64,000 bases of DNA from positions 54,490-118,489 of the forward strand of contig CAJVZZ010000008.1 of assembly GCA_913020435.1 (NCBI GenBank), written 5' to 3'. A program made the position numbers and the translations under genes. Under the pieces are notes generated by a model, which had not been told where the DNA came from, searched no databases, and saw only the letters and a program-made list of their open reading frames with translations. Below, piece after piece: positions 1 to 11,487 of the stretch (positions are counted from its first letter, which is position 1; each line of letters starts with the position of its first letter). The DNA comes from an uncultured Flavobacteriales bacterium. Its GTDB lineage: Bacteria > Bacteroidota > Bacteroidia > Flavobacteriales_G > Salibacteraceae.

Positions 1-72
1 AAATCACTGATTTTCTTTAGTTTTACAACCGTTACCTAAAATAATTCAGGTATCTGAAACTAAAGAAACTCT

Positions 73-1713
73 ATGAAAGCATCTGATTTATTTGTAAAGG
101 CACTTGAAAACGAAGGAGTAGAATACATTTTTGGAATTCCTGGAGAGGAAAATTTAGACATTCTCAATTCTCTTAGAGAATCTAATATTCAACTGATTTT
201 AACTCGCCACGAACAAGGTGCTGGTTTTATGGCAGCAACTTATGGCAGACTAACTGGAAAGCCGGGTGTATGTATGGCAACTCTTGGTCCAGGAGCAACA
301 AATCTGGTTACTCCGGCAGCATACGCGCAGTTAGGAGCAATGCCAATGCTTATGATTACTGGACAAAAGCCAATCAAAAAGAGCAAGCAAGGTCGTTTTC
401 AAATTATCGATGTAGTCGATATGATGCAATCGATTACAAAATTTACAAAACAAATAGTAAACGGGAATAACATACCTTCTTTAGTAAGAGAGGCCTTTAG
501 GTTATCCGCTGAAGAGCGGCCCGGGGCAGTGCATCTAGAATTACCAGAAGATGTTGCTGCAGAAGAATGCGATTTTAGATTATTTGAAGTAGTTGGACAT
601 CGCAGACCAGATGCGAATAACAAAAGCATTGTTTCTGCTTCTAGGATGATAGAAGAAGCTAAAAATCCATTGATTTTGATTGGTGCTGGAGCCAACCGAA
701 AAAGAACGAGCTACGCCTTAAAGGAATTTATTGAAAGATCTGGAATTCCCTTTTTTAATACCCAAATGGGTAAGGGGGTTATTGACGAAAGACATCCTTT
801 GTTTCTGGGAACAGCAGCACTTTCTGCAAATGATTTTTTACACAATGCAATCCGCCACGCAGATCTTATAATAAACATAGGTCATGATGTAATCGAGAAA
901 CCACCTTTCTTTATGGAAGAAGGCGCTCAAAAGGTGATTCATGTAAACTTTTTCCCTGCCGAGGTAGATGACGTTTATTTCCCTCAATTAAATGTAGTGG
1001 GAGATATTGCTCATTCAGTGCACAGTTTAGCAGACATGGTTGACCCTTCAGAACATTGGGATTTCTCTTATTTTAAAAAGGTGAAATCAGAAGTAGACAG
1101 TCATTTGCATAAGTACTTTGAGGATAAAAGGTTTCCAACCTTGCCTCAGCGTTTGGTAAATGTTGTTCGAAAAGCATTACCCGAAGATGGAATTGTAACC
1201 TTGGATAATGGCGTTTATAAAATTTGGTTTGCTCGGAATTTTGAATGCTATCATCCAAATACAATGTTGCTTGATAATGCTTTAGCTACAATGGGAGCGG
1301 GACTGCCTTCTGCTATGGCCGCCAAAATGATTTATCCAGAAAAGAAAGTAATTTCTGTTTGTGGAGATGGTGGATTTATGATGAATTCTCAAGAATTAGA
1401 AACGGCAGTCCGTCATAAATTAAACATAATTGTTATTATTCTTAACGATAGTTCTTATGGAATGATAAAGTGGAAACAAGAAGCGATGGGCTTTCCCAAC
1501 TTTGGATTGGACTATGCGAATCCAGATTTTGTAGCATATGCCAATAGTTATGGAGCAATTGGACATCGCCCTGCAAGTGATAAGGAGTTTAAAGCCACAT
1601 TAGATACTTGTTTAGAAACTGATGGAGTTCATGTTATTGATTTAGCAATTGATTATTCTCTAAATCACTCTATTCTAAATGTATTGCTGAAAGAATCGGC
1701 TGAAATCGTTTAA
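73..1713 (+). CDS. AlsS-like thiamine-diphosphate enzyme (acetolactate synthase family)
   Basis: This 546-residue protein has the full three-domain layout of the ThDP-dependent acetolactate synthase / pyruvate oxidase family. The N-terminal domain carries the cofactor-activating glutamate in RHEQ (Glu47). The C-terminal domain carries the ThDP/Mg motif GDGGF (from Gly431) followed by Asn458 in LND. The end, with IDYSLN, resembles the YSDN tail of catabolic AlsS rather than the anabolic IlvB. Expected chemistry is decarboxylation of a 2-oxoacid and carboligation. No regulatory IlvN-type subunit follows; instead an aldehyde dehydrogenase starts 13 bp downstream, so the true substrate may not be pyruvate. 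Family confidence is high, substrate is unknown. Confidence 0.85.
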   Translation: MKASDLFVKALENEGVEYIFGIPGEENLDILNSLRESNIQLILTRHEQGAGFMAATYGRLTGKPGVCMATLGPGATNLVTPAAYAQLGAMPMLMITGQKPIKKSKQGRFQIIDVVDMMQSITKFTKQIVNGNNIPSLVREAFRLSAEERPGAVHLELPEDVAAEECDFRLFEVVGHRRPDANNKSIVSASRMIEEAKNPLILIGAGANRKRTSYALKEFIERSGIPFFNTQMGKGVIDERHPLFLGTAALSANDFLHNAIRHADLIINIGHDVIEKPPFFMEEGAQKVIHVNFFPAEVDDVYFPQLNVVGDIAHSVHSLADMVDPSEHWDFSYFKKVKSEVDSHLHKYFEDKRFPTLPQRLVNVVRKALPEDGIVTLDNGVYKIWFARNFECYHPNTMLLDNALATMGAGLPSAMAAKMIYPEKKVISVCGDGGFMMNSQELETAVRHKLNIIVIILNDSSYGMIKWKQEAMGFPNFGLDYANPDFVAYANSYGAIGHRPASDKEFKATLDTCLETDGVHVIDLAIDYSLNHSILNVLLKESAEIV

Positions 1714-1726
1714 TCCAAAATTTTAC

Positions 1727-3112
1727 ATGCTAAAAGTTAACTCACCCTACACTCAGGAGCAAATAGGAGAATATCCTCTCGTTCCCATGAAATCGATTGA
1801 AGGTATTATTCAAACGGCTTACAGTCTATTTGAGGATCGTTCTCAATGGCTTAAACCGCATGAACGAAAGACCATTCTGCAGCGATGTGCTAGGATTATG
1901 GAGTCTCGGATTGAAGAGCTTACTAAATTGGCAGCTAATGAAGGAGGGAAACCTCTGAACGATAGTAAAGTTGAAGTTTTAAGAGCTATAAACGGTGTTG
2001 AAATAGCAGCCGAAAATATTGCAGAATTAAAAGGAGGTGAAATCCCAATGGGATTAACTTCAGCAAGCGAAGGTCGCGTTGCGTTTACTCAAAGAGAGCC
2101 AATTGGAGTCGTTGCCTCGGTTAGCGCTTTTAATCATCCATTAAATCTAATTATTCATCAAGTTGTCACTGCCGTTGCAGCTGGATGCCCTGTAATTGTT
2201 AAGCCTGCGCCAACAACACCCATGTCTTGCGAGGCTTTAGTTGGAATTTTAAAAGAAGCAGGTTTACCTGAAGGTTGGTGTCAAATGGTGATTTGTGAAA
2301 ACGATGTAGCTGAACGATTAATCACGGATACAAGAATTAATTATTTCTCTTTTATAGGATCAGCGAAAGTAGGCTGGTACTTGCGTTCAAAGTTATCTGC
2401 GGGCACTCGTTGTGCTTTAGAGCACGGTGGCGCTGCGCCAGTAATTGTGGAACCTGATGCTGATTTTGAAGAGATGATTCCTTCGCTAATAAAAGGTGGA
2501 TTTTATCATGCGGGACAAGTTTGTGTTTCAGTGCAACGTGTGTTTGCTCATAAATCTATTTGTAAGAAATTAGCTCAAGAGATTGCTTCTGGTGCTCAAA
2601 AGCTGAAAGTTGGTGATCCGCTGGATGCATCTACCGAAGTAGGTCCGTTGATTCTGCCAAGAGAAGTGGATAGAGTTGAAGAATGGGTTAATGAAGCCGT
2701 TGAAGCTGGAGCAGAAGTGCTTTGTGGTGGAAGGCGTATTTCCGCAACTTGTTTTGAGCCGACTGTATTGTTTAATCCACCGGCAACTGTTCGTGTTTCA
2801 ACTTCGGAAATATTTGGTCCTGTGGTTTGTATTTATTCCTACACGGATAGAGCAGAGGCGATAGAAACCGCAAATAGTTTGGATGTTCATTTCCAAGCTT
2901 CGATATTTACGAAAAACATTGATGTAGCATTGGAATCTGTTCAAAAATTGAATGCAACTGCTGTCATGGTAAATGATCATACTGCGTTTAGGGTAGATTG
3001 GATGCCGTTTGGAGGAAGAGATAGTTCAGGTATTGGAATGGGTGGAATTCAATATTCTATGCATGAAATGACCAGAGAAAAGCTAATGGTAATTAAAAGC
3101 AACTTACTTTAA
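1727..3112 (+). CDS. NAD(P)-dependent aldehyde dehydrogenase family protein
   Basis: The 461-residue protein is a standard-length aldehyde dehydrogenase. It has the catalytic cysteine in GQVCVSV (Cys266), the general-base glutamate in LEHGG (Glu232), the nucleotide-fold motif FIGSAKVG and the C-terminal motif EIFGPVV. It should oxidise an aldehyde to the acid in the cytoplasm. The LEHGG motif differs from the usual LELGG, which points to a divergent subfamily. It lies 13 bp after the ThDP enzyme and 10 bp before the glutamate-synthase-like gene, so the three are almost surely co-transcribed. The aldehyde could be a product of the upstream enzyme, but that is inference. Confidence 0.9.
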   Translation: MLKVNSPYTQEQIGEYPLVPMKSIEGIIQTAYSLFEDRSQWLKPHERKTILQRCARIMESRIEELTKLAANEGGKPLNDSKVEVLRAINGVEIAAENIAELKGGEIPMGLTSASEGRVAFTQREPIGVVASVSAFNHPLNLIIHQVVTAVAAGCPVIVKPAPTTPMSCEALVGILKEAGLPEGWCQMVICENDVAERLITDTRINYFSFIGSAKVGWYLRSKLSAGTRCALEHGGAAPVIVEPDADFEEMIPSLIKGGFYHAGQVCVSVQRVFAHKSICKKLAQEIASGAQKLKVGDPLDASTEVGPLILPREVDRVEEWVNEAVEAGAEVLCGGRRISATCFEPTVLFNPPATVRVSTSEIFGPVVCIYSYTDRAEAIETANSLDVHFQASIFTKNIDVALESVQKLNATAVMVNDHTAFRVDWMPFGGRDSSGIGMGGIQYSMHEMTREKLMVIKSNLL

Positions 3113-3122
3113 AACAGGAAAT

Positions 3123-4673
3123 ATGAGTTTGAGAAAAGGGTTTATAAAGGTTTCGATAGTAGTTCCAATTTTAGTGGCAGCAGTTTCAATTGTTTGGCCT
3201 CCTGTTCTATGGAGTATGCTTGTTTTCCTTCCGCTCATTATTTTGGGATATGTGGATATGGCTAATAAAGGTCACGCAATAGTTAGTAATTATCCGGTTT
3301 TAGGACATATGCGCTATTTATTAGAATCCATTCGGCCAGAAATACAACAGTACTTTGTAGAAACTGATGTAGAGGGAACACCAATCAATAGAATCTTTAG
3401 ATCGTTGATTTATCAGCGCTCTAAAAAAGTAAACGATACCACTCCTTTTGGAACTCGAATGGATGTATATGCTGAAGGCTACGAATGGATGGGGCATTCT
3501 ATGTACGCTGCAAAAGATCATACAAAATTTGACGGAAGAGTATTGGTCGGTGGTGCAGAATGTCTGAAACCTTATTCGGCAAGTATGCTCAATATTTCAG
3601 CTATGAGTTATGGTTCGTTAAGTAAGAATGCAATTCTAGCTTTAAACAAGGGAGCAAAAGCTGGGAATTTTGCTCACAATACTGGGGAGGGGTCAATTAG
3701 TCCTTTTCATTTGGAACCGGGTGGCGATTTAATCTGGCAAATAGGAACGGGTTATTTTGGGTGTAGAACAGAAGAGGGAAACTTTAGTCCAGAGATGTTT
3801 GCCAAAAATGCGGCACAAGACAGTGTTAAAATGATTGAGATAAAGTTATCCCAAGGTGCTAAACCAGGACATGGTGGAATTCTTCCTGCTTCGAAGAATA
3901 CGGACGAAATTGCAAAAATTAGGGGTGTAAAACCGCATATTGATGTGCATTCTCCGCCTACGCATTCCAGTTTTTCTTCACCAGAAGGTTTAATGGAGTT
4001 TGTGCAGCTGCTTAGAGATAAATCGGGAGGAAAGCCTGTTGGTTTTAAGCTGTGTGTTGGCAAAAAAGAAGAGTTTTTGTACATATGCAAAGCCATGATT
4101 ACTTCAGGAATTAAACCTGATTTTATTACTGTTGATGGAGGTGAAGGCGGAACAGGTGCTGCACCAGTAGAATTTTCAAATTCACTAGGAATGCCTTTGA
4201 GAGACGGACTTGCGTTTGTAATTAATACCTTGAAAGGATATGATTTAAAGAAAGATATAAAAGTTATTGCATCAGGTAAAATATTTGGCGGATTTGATAT
4301 TGCTAGGGCAGTAGCTTTAGGCGCGGATATGGTTGGGAGTGCGAGAGCTATGATGATGTCTTTGGGCTGTATTCAAGCATTGCAGTGTAATAATAACACT
4401 TGTCCAGTTGGAATTGCAACACAAAATAACATGCTTATGAAAGGATTGGACGTTGAGCAGAAAGCGAATCGTGTTGCAAATTATCATGAGGGAACTATGA
4501 ATAGCTTTAAAGAGCTAATGCTTGCTGCTGGCGCTAGCGAGCCAATGGAGCTAAAACGCATGCATATCCATCGCAGAGTTAGTATGAATACAGTGATGCA
4601 TTACGATGAAATATTTCCACCAGTTGCAGAAGGTGCTTATCATATAGAGCTCCCAGAATTGTTGGCTTTATAG
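3123..4673 (+). CDS. FMN-binding glutamate synthase family protein, membrane-anchored
   Basis: Residues about 8-45 form two hydrophobic segments. The rest matches the central FMN/Fe-S domain of glutamate synthase, with GEGSISPFH, KPGHGGILP and VDGGEGGTGAAP. A cysteine cluster C-x5-C-x4-C (Cys416, Cys422, Cys427) in CIQALQCNNNTCPVG corresponds to the 3Fe-4S ligands of GltS. It lacks the glutaminase (GATase) and C-terminal GltB domains, so it is a stand-alone flavin/iron-sulfur oxidoreductase of unknown substrate. It is the last gene of the ThDP/ALDH operon and may handle electrons for that pathway; this is inference. Confidence 0.85.
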   Translation: MSLRKGFIKVSIVVPILVAAVSIVWPPVLWSMLVFLPLIILGYVDMANKGHAIVSNYPVLGHMRYLLESIRPEIQQYFVETDVEGTPINRIFRSLIYQRSKKVNDTTPFGTRMDVYAEGYEWMGHSMYAAKDHTKFDGRVLVGGAECLKPYSASMLNISAMSYGSLSKNAILALNKGAKAGNFAHNTGEGSISPFHLEPGGDLIWQIGTGYFGCRTEEGNFSPEMFAKNAAQDSVKMIEIKLSQGAKPGHGGILPASKNTDEIAKIRGVKPHIDVHSPPTHSSFSSPEGLMEFVQLLRDKSGGKPVGFKLCVGKKEEFLYICKAMITSGIKPDFITVDGGEGGTGAAPVEFSNSLGMPLRDGLAFVINTLKGYDLKKDIKVIASGKIFGGFDIARAVALGADMVGSARAMMMSLGCIQALQCNNNTCPVGIATQNNMLMKGLDVEQKANRVANYHEGTMNSFKELMLAAGASEPMELKRMHIHRRVSMNTVMHYDEIFPPVAEGAYHIELPELLAL

Positions 4674-4742
4674 CGGTAATTGGCAAACTGTTTTAATTGG
4701 TTAGTAATACTGTTATTATCAGAGATAGGTAATAAATTGGGG

Positions 4743-4750
4743 TAACTTTG
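4743..4750 (+). promoter_or_regulatory. candidate Bacteroidota -7 box TAACTTTG
   Basis: TAACTTTG matches the TAnnTTTG -7 consensus of Bacteroidota and lies 66 bp before the lipoprotein start at 4816. No convincing -33 TTG element is seen at the right distance, so this is only a candidate. Confidence 0.3.
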
Positions 4751-4815
4751 CCATCTCAAGAGCGTATATCCCGTTCTTGATTCCCCTTACCTTAAATTTG
4801 ATACACCTTTAGTCT

Positions 4816-6132
4816 ATGACAATTATTTTTGCCAGATTTAGCCTAATTATTCTATTTGTTACTTACTTCATGTGCTCATGCATTAAAACAAATAAGACAG
4901 ATGAAACTAAAGTTGAAAAAACCAATTGGCTGCGATTTGAAATAACAGAAAAAACCGATATTGAATATCCTGATAATCCTGATATTGGGTTTCGCTCAAA
5001 TTCCTATTCAAATACTTTTTTCAAATCTGGTGGTCTTAAAGCAAAGGATTCCTTGCATTATCAATTTCAATTTGAACTGTCAAATGGAGATACATTGTTT
5101 TTTGAAGATGTCGATATAACGGAATGGATTCCTACAATTCCTAATCGCCTCAAAGCGAATGCTTATTTATCTGAATTAGCATTGATAAATCATGAATGGA
5201 ACAGAAACCAAGTAAGTTTTGACCAAAATTATTTCAAGGTCAAAAATGAGAACATTCAGAGAGTTGATATAGCTCGAAATTGTTTGAATTCTTATTTGTG
5301 GGAAGTGATTGTTTACGAACGACTAAATAACACGGAAAAGCCTATAGCTCATGGTTGGTTTAATTTTCCAGAGCTTGAATATATGCAGTGTTTCTTGATT
5401 AAAAATGATACGCTTTATGAGCCCTTTAAGAATCATTTGGCGGACTGGAAAGATCCTAAAAACAAAAGAGTAGAAGATGCTCTTTTGCGCACTGTAAAAG
5501 GATTTAAACAATGTTCTTTTGAAGATAAAAGCAATGAAATGTATCCAGAAACAGGAGAGCGTGCAAAAAAACGAAAAGAAGTTGTATTTCCAGTCGAATT
5601 TAGTACAATGCGACAGCTGCAAACAGACAGTACAACATTTGCAACCTTTAGTCCTCCTGGAGTTTATGATAGGTCGGATCCGCGAAAAACGGAGCTCGGA
5701 AGATTAAAAAACTTGGATAGTGTGCTTTTGAAGGAAGTAATGGTTAAGGGGAGTAGTGGTGTATTCAATGAATTGGAATTTCAATTTTCTGATCAATTTC
5801 GTCAAACTAATTTGATAATAGGTGGAATAGATTGGAATGAAATACCCACCTTATCCACCCAAGAAAACCACAAAGGATGGCAAAACTCTATGGGTTTTGG
5901 AAACCATACATTTTATGAAAATTATACTGATTTTCTAACTACTCAATTGGATAAAAACCCGTATTACGGATATTTTACTGATGGAGAAAAGAACTGGTAT
6001 GATAGCCATAAAATTGGAGTTGATGGACCTCTCATGCACTTTGACAAGGTAAATCCAAAGCTTTTGCACGTTTGGCTGTTATCTTTCGAACGCCATGCAT
6101 TAGTTGGACACTATACGATAGAAATAAACTAA
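4816..6132 (+). CDS. hypothetical lipoprotein, 438 aa
   Basis: A hydrophobic N-terminus ends in FMCSC, a likely lipobox, so the mature protein is probably lipid-anchored in the envelope. The remainder is soluble, rich in aromatic and charged residues, with no internal repeats and no T9SS sorting tail. I do not recognise the family. It has its own upstream gap and is followed by a 530-bp gap, so it is probably monocistronic. Secretion confidence is good; function is unknown. Confidence 0.7.
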   Translation: MTIIFARFSLIILFVTYFMCSCIKTNKTDETKVEKTNWLRFEITEKTDIEYPDNPDIGFRSNSYSNTFFKSGGLKAKDSLHYQFQFELSNGDTLFFEDVDITEWIPTIPNRLKANAYLSELALINHEWNRNQVSFDQNYFKVKNENIQRVDIARNCLNSYLWEVIVYERLNNTEKPIAHGWFNFPELEYMQCFLIKNDTLYEPFKNHLADWKDPKNKRVEDALLRTVKGFKQCSFEDKSNEMYPETGERAKKRKEVVFPVEFSTMRQLQTDSTTFATFSPPGVYDRSDPRKTELGRLKNLDSVLLKEVMVKGSSGVFNELEFQFSDQFRQTNLIIGGIDWNEIPTLSTQENHKGWQNSMGFGNHTFYENYTDFLTTQLDKNPYYGYFTDGEKNWYDSHKIGVDGPLMHFDKVNPKLLHVWLLSFERHALVGHYTIEIN

Positions 6133-6662
6133 AACTAGATTCAATCTACTAGGATAAACAAATCAAGGGCGATTGATGGCTCCCGGTCTTTTCTTTAAGC
6201 ACTGAAATTCAATTTTAGCAATTTTCCTAGTTAATCCTTACTGAACAAACTCATACTTAACCGATTTTATGTTGTTGTTGATCTTGTTAGAGTTAAGGTT
6301 ATGGCAAAGTTTCGCTCACAGCATAATGTCTCAAATTAGTTACTGACTTATTGCTAGAAACACTATTCCGTTAAAGAGAAACGCAATCTGATGGAAGTTA
6401 AAATGACTAACAAAACCGATTAAGTTTCGTATAAGTAGTTTTAGGAAATTCATTTCAAGAATGTCTCGTTGTATGCATCATTTATTGCGAAAAGTGCTTC
6501 ATTTAAAAGTACCTTTTTCCAAAAACGGGAATAGCACTCCGGATTTTGGAGTCTGTATAAATATCACAAAACCTAAAATCTTTGCAAACACTGGTTTTAT
6601 AGGTTGTTTGAGGTGCATTGGCACTCCATTAGCCATCATGTAAAAATAAAAAACACTCAATC
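6133..6662. other. 530-bp intergenic region, no gene supported
   Basis: Stops are frequent in all frames and no hairpin terminator or RNA gene was recognised. A 60-codon frame at 6461-6643 lacks any recognisable feature and is probably chance. The region separates the lipoprotein from the ice-binding gene and should hold the latter's promoter. Confidence 0.4.
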
Positions 6663-8153
<1,491 letters not shown>

Positions 8154-8210
8154 TCAGGATTATCTAACTTTAATACATGATTAGAGTTTTAACGTTTAAA
8201 TCGTAATAAA

Positions 8211-9830
8211 ATGTCAGTTAATTTCAAAGTTATAAAAGGCAAAAAACAGCTTATAATAAGTGTTTTTTGTGTTTTCTGTAATTTGTTTTTATCAATGAAA
8301 CAGGAAATAAAAGCACAGGTTATTTCCAACAATGGAGCTTATGTTTCTATTTCAAGTGGAATAGTGATTGACTTCGATACCATGAATGTTGATAATACAA
8401 CAACCATAAATAATGAAGGAACTATAAATGCTTCTACTATTAACAATGCAGGAACAATTGAGGGCAATGGCAATTATAATATTGCAAGTAATTTTATAAA
8501 TATAGGAACATTTGTTTGTGGTACAAGTACGGTAAATTTTGATGGTACAGAAATTACAACCATTGGAGGTTCAAACGCAATAGAATTTTACAACCTCACA
8601 TTCAATAATACCTTCGCAACAGCTCCTCAAATTACATTAGGAATAAATGCTACGGCAAAAAATAACCTAACAATGACAAAAGGAAAGGCCAACCTTGCAG
8701 GGTTTACTCTTACGCTTGGAGCTGGAGCAGCTGCACCAGGAACGCTCAATTATACTGAAGGATGGCTATATGGTGGCACATTTAAACGATGGTTTAATAA
8801 TGTTATTTCTAATGCTATACCTACATCTGTAGGGCATTTTCCAATGGGAACTTCTGTAGCTGATTATCGTCCACTATGGGGAGGCTATTCTGCTGCCTTA
8901 ACTTCTGGCGGAACAATAAGTGTTGTGCACAATCCCGTTTATCCCCCTGGCTCAATCTCGGCATCTCATACGGATTCCTCTTGGGCGGGTGGAACTGTAT
9001 TAGAGGGAAGGTCCAATTCCTCCTGGGCTGTATCAACAGCAAATGGGTTAGCCTCAAGCGGGTCAAATATTTCTATACGGCTTGGTGGAACGGGCTTCAA
9101 CCCGTTTAGTCTTCTAGATGTTAACTTATCCTTATCGAATAGTGTATTAGGCACATATGCTGCTTCTACAAATGACAATACTGCTCTTGAAGTAAACCGA
9201 ACGGGCCTTTCGACGGCAGACCTGACTAGTACATTTTATATCGGCACAAAAAGTATTGCTAATTCACCGCTGGCTATTCAGTTACTTTATTTTGTTGCAA
9301 AATGTGATAATAGAAATATAAATATCAGCTGGGCGACAGCCTCAGAAAACAACAACGATTATTTTACATTAGAGCGAACTCATGATGGTATAAACTTTAA
9401 ACAACTTGAAAGGTTTGACGGAGCAGGTAATAGTGCTCAAACAATTAATTATTCCTTTATTGACAATGAGCCATTGCAAGGCATTTCTTATTACAGATTA
9501 AGACAAACTGATATTGACGGCAAGGATGAATACTTCAATCTTACTTCAGTTTCTTGCGGTCAAAATGATTCCCATAAATTTAAAATTTTCCCAAACCCTG
9601 CCGTATCAAATATCACAGTAACACTCGACCTGACCAAAATAGATGCTGAGTCATATATTGTGTTTTATGATATTAGAGGTAAGGAGGTTATGAATATACG
9701 GCGCAAAGCCGATTCAAATAGACAGATTCGCATCGACATAAATGATCTTGAGCCAGGCTGTTATATCATGCGTTTAACTCATGGAGATGATACCTGTCAA
9801 ACTGTGCGTTTAATAAAAACAATGATTTAA
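8211..9830 (+). CDS. T9SS type A sorted surface protein, 539 aa
   Basis: An N-terminal signal sequence ends near EIKAQV. Residues about 45-130 hold Asn/Thr-rich, beta-solenoid-like sequence (INNEGTINASTINNAGTIEG) seen in secreted Bacteroidota proteins. A central domain (about 170-340) is unassigned. The segment with NISWATASENNNDYFTLERT is typical just before the tail. The last ~85 residues (KFKIFPNPAVSNITVTL to VRLIKTMI) form a T9SS type A sorting domain, so the protein is exported and probably surface-attached. It lies 57 bp after the ice-binding gene and may be co-transcribed with it. The ligand is unknown. Confidence 0.85.
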   Translation: MSVNFKVIKGKKQLIISVFCVFCNLFLSMKQEIKAQVISNNGAYVSISSGIVIDFDTMNVDNTTTINNEGTINASTINNAGTIEGNGNYNIASNFINIGTFVCGTSTVNFDGTEITTIGGSNAIEFYNLTFNNTFATAPQITLGINATAKNNLTMTKGKANLAGFTLTLGAGAAAPGTLNYTEGWLYGGTFKRWFNNVISNAIPTSVGHFPMGTSVADYRPLWGGYSAALTSGGTISVVHNPVYPPGSISASHTDSSWAGGTVLEGRSNSSWAVSTANGLASSGSNISIRLGGTGFNPFSLLDVNLSLSNSVLGTYAASTNDNTALEVNRTGLSTADLTSTFYIGTKSIANSPLAIQLLYFVAKCDNRNINISWATASENNNDYFTLERTHDGINFKQLERFDGAGNSAQTINYSFIDNEPLQGISYYRLRQTDIDGKDEYFNLTSVSCGQNDSHKFKIFPNPAVSNITVTLDLTKIDAESYIVFYDIRGKEVMNIRRKADSNRQIRIDINDLEPGCYIMRLTHGDDTCQTVRLIKTMI

Positions 9831-9881
9831 CAGAGCATCAAAAAAGAGTTACAACAAGGTCCTTGCACGGTCGGCATAAAA

Positions 9882-9913
9882 AAAACCCTACCAAATTAAA
9901 TTGATAGGGTTTT
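9882..9913. terminator. bidirectional terminator hairpin
   Basis: A 9-bp perfect stem AAAACCCTA / TAGGGTTTT encloses a 14-nt loop. A-rich and T-rich flanks make it usable in both directions. It sits between the convergent T9SS gene and DEAD-box helicase. Confidence 0.8.
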
Positions 9914-9931
9914 GCATCTTGTTTTACTCAG

Positions 9932-11203
9932 TTATTTTATATCCACAAATGTGTAGGCTTTTCCTGCCTTACCAGCACGGCCAGTTCTACCAATTCGGTG
10001 AATGTAACTATCGAAGGTCATAGGTAACTGATAATTAATAACGTGTGTTACGTCAGAAACATCTAGTCCACGAGCCGCAACGTCGGTTGCTACCAATACA
10101 CGAACTTTACCTTGCTTGAATTTATTCAAAGCATTCTGTCTAGCATTTTGAGTTTTATTTCCGTGAATTTCATCAGCTTTAATTCCAATGTTGTTCAGCA
10201 TGCTCGTCAATTTTTTCACTTTGAATTTAGCTTCCTCAAATATCAGTAGCTTATCCATTTGCTGAGATTCCATCAAATCAGTTAAGATCTTAAATTTGTC
10301 TTCTCCAGCATTAATGCGAATCACTTCCTGATCAATATGATCACCGGTAGTTTCTCCGTTACTTACTTTAACTCTTACAGGGTTATTCAAGATTTCTTTG
10401 ATAAATCCTTCTTGTTTTCTATCAAGTGTTGCTGAAAAAAGTAATGTATGTTTTCTACTTTTCATCAACTGCAAGGTTTTCTTAACATCATTAATAAAAC
10501 CCATATCGAGCATTCTATCAAATTCGTCCAACACCAATGTGTTTACGTTGTCCAACTTAAATGCACGTCTGTTTATAAGATCCAAGAGTCTGCCTGGAGT
10601 TGCTATAATTACATGCGGCGTTCTTCTTAGGTTTCTAAAATCACTATTGATATTAGTACCTCCAATAAAACACGAACTGTGTAAATTGAGTCCTTTGGTC
10701 ATGGTCTTAAATTCATCTTGAATTTGAGTAGCCAATTCTCGAGTAGGGGCCATTATGAGCGCGTAAGTTCTGTTTTGAACTGGATGTTGAATCATTTGCT
10801 CAATCATTGGAATTAAAAACGCTCCAGTTTTTCCGGTTCCTGTTTGTGCAATGCCCAAAAGGTCTCTACCTTCTAATAAACTTTCTAGCGTTTTGTCTTG
10901 AATTTCAGAAGGACGTTCAAATCCTTTTTCCTTCAATAATGCTTTTAGTTTATCATTAATTGGTAATTCTTCAATAGTTCTTTCTGCTCTAAAGTCTTTT
11001 ACTTTATCTGTATGCACTGCTTTCCTTGCAAGTAAGTTTGGATCTAGATTCGAAACTTGTTTCGCTTTTTGAGGCCGAGATCGTCCGCCTTTATTAAAGC
11101 TTGGCTTCCCATTAGAGCTACTTGGTCGACTTCTGTTTCCGTTTTCACTTGAGTTGTTAAAACGTTTTTTTGGTTTGTCTTTTTTGTAATTTGAATTATT
11201 CAT
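9932..11203 (-). CDS. DEAD-box RNA helicase (DEFD variant)
   Basis: The 423-residue protein has the superfamily 2 helicase motifs in order: a Q motif region (FERPSEIQ), Walker A AQTGTGKT, PTRELA, TPGR, motif II as DEFD rather than DEAD, SAT and HRIGRTGRAGK. The N-terminus (about 1-55) is basic and Asn/Ser/Lys-rich, typical of RNA-binding extensions. It is expected to unwind RNA in the cytoplasm, in ribosome assembly or mRNA decay, which in cold-adapted bacteria is often cold-linked. A second DEAD-box gene lies 1.2 kb away. The DEFD change is conservative for the first two catalytic acids. Confidence 0.92.
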   Translation of the reverse strand: MNNSNYKKDKPKKRFNNSSENGNRSRPSSSNGKPSFNKGGRSRPQKAKQVSNLDPNLLARKAVHTDKVKDFRAERTIEELPINDKLKALLKEKGFERPSEIQDKTLESLLEGRDLLGIAQTGTGKTGAFLIPMIEQMIQHPVQNRTYALIMAPTRELATQIQDEFKTMTKGLNLHSSCFIGGTNINSDFRNLRRTPHVIIATPGRLLDLINRRAFKLDNVNTLVLDEFDRMLDMGFINDVKKTLQLMKSRKHTLLFSATLDRKQEGFIKEILNNPVRVKVSNGETTGDHIDQEVIRINAGEDKFKILTDLMESQQMDKLLIFEEAKFKVKKLTSMLNNIGIKADEIHGNKTQNARQNALNKFKQGKVRVLVATDVAARGLDVSDVTHVINYQLPMTFDSYIHRIGRTGRAGKAGKAYTFVDIK

Positions 11204-11487
11204 ATAAAATTTTGCTCATACCAAATTTGGGGTAAGAGCTTGTTGTTGTTTGAGGTAATACTGCGCTGTACTATCTCGATAAGAAATTTGTTTTGATTTT
11301 TATTAGAAATTTTCTCTGCCTGCGCAAGGTTTATGAAAATTTCTCTCTTTCCGTATTAAGAACTTCTAATTTTACGTTCTTGGAAATTAGATCTTGGAAT
11401 TATGACCAAGCCTTTAAAGAGTACAAAGGTAGGTTTTTATTACTAAGAATGTTAACATGGCTATATTCTTGTCCAAACATTCAAACA

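Noticed and set aside
6461..6643. 60-codon frame in the gap before the ice-binding gene
   Set aside because: No signal peptide, domain or ribosome binding site; probably chance.
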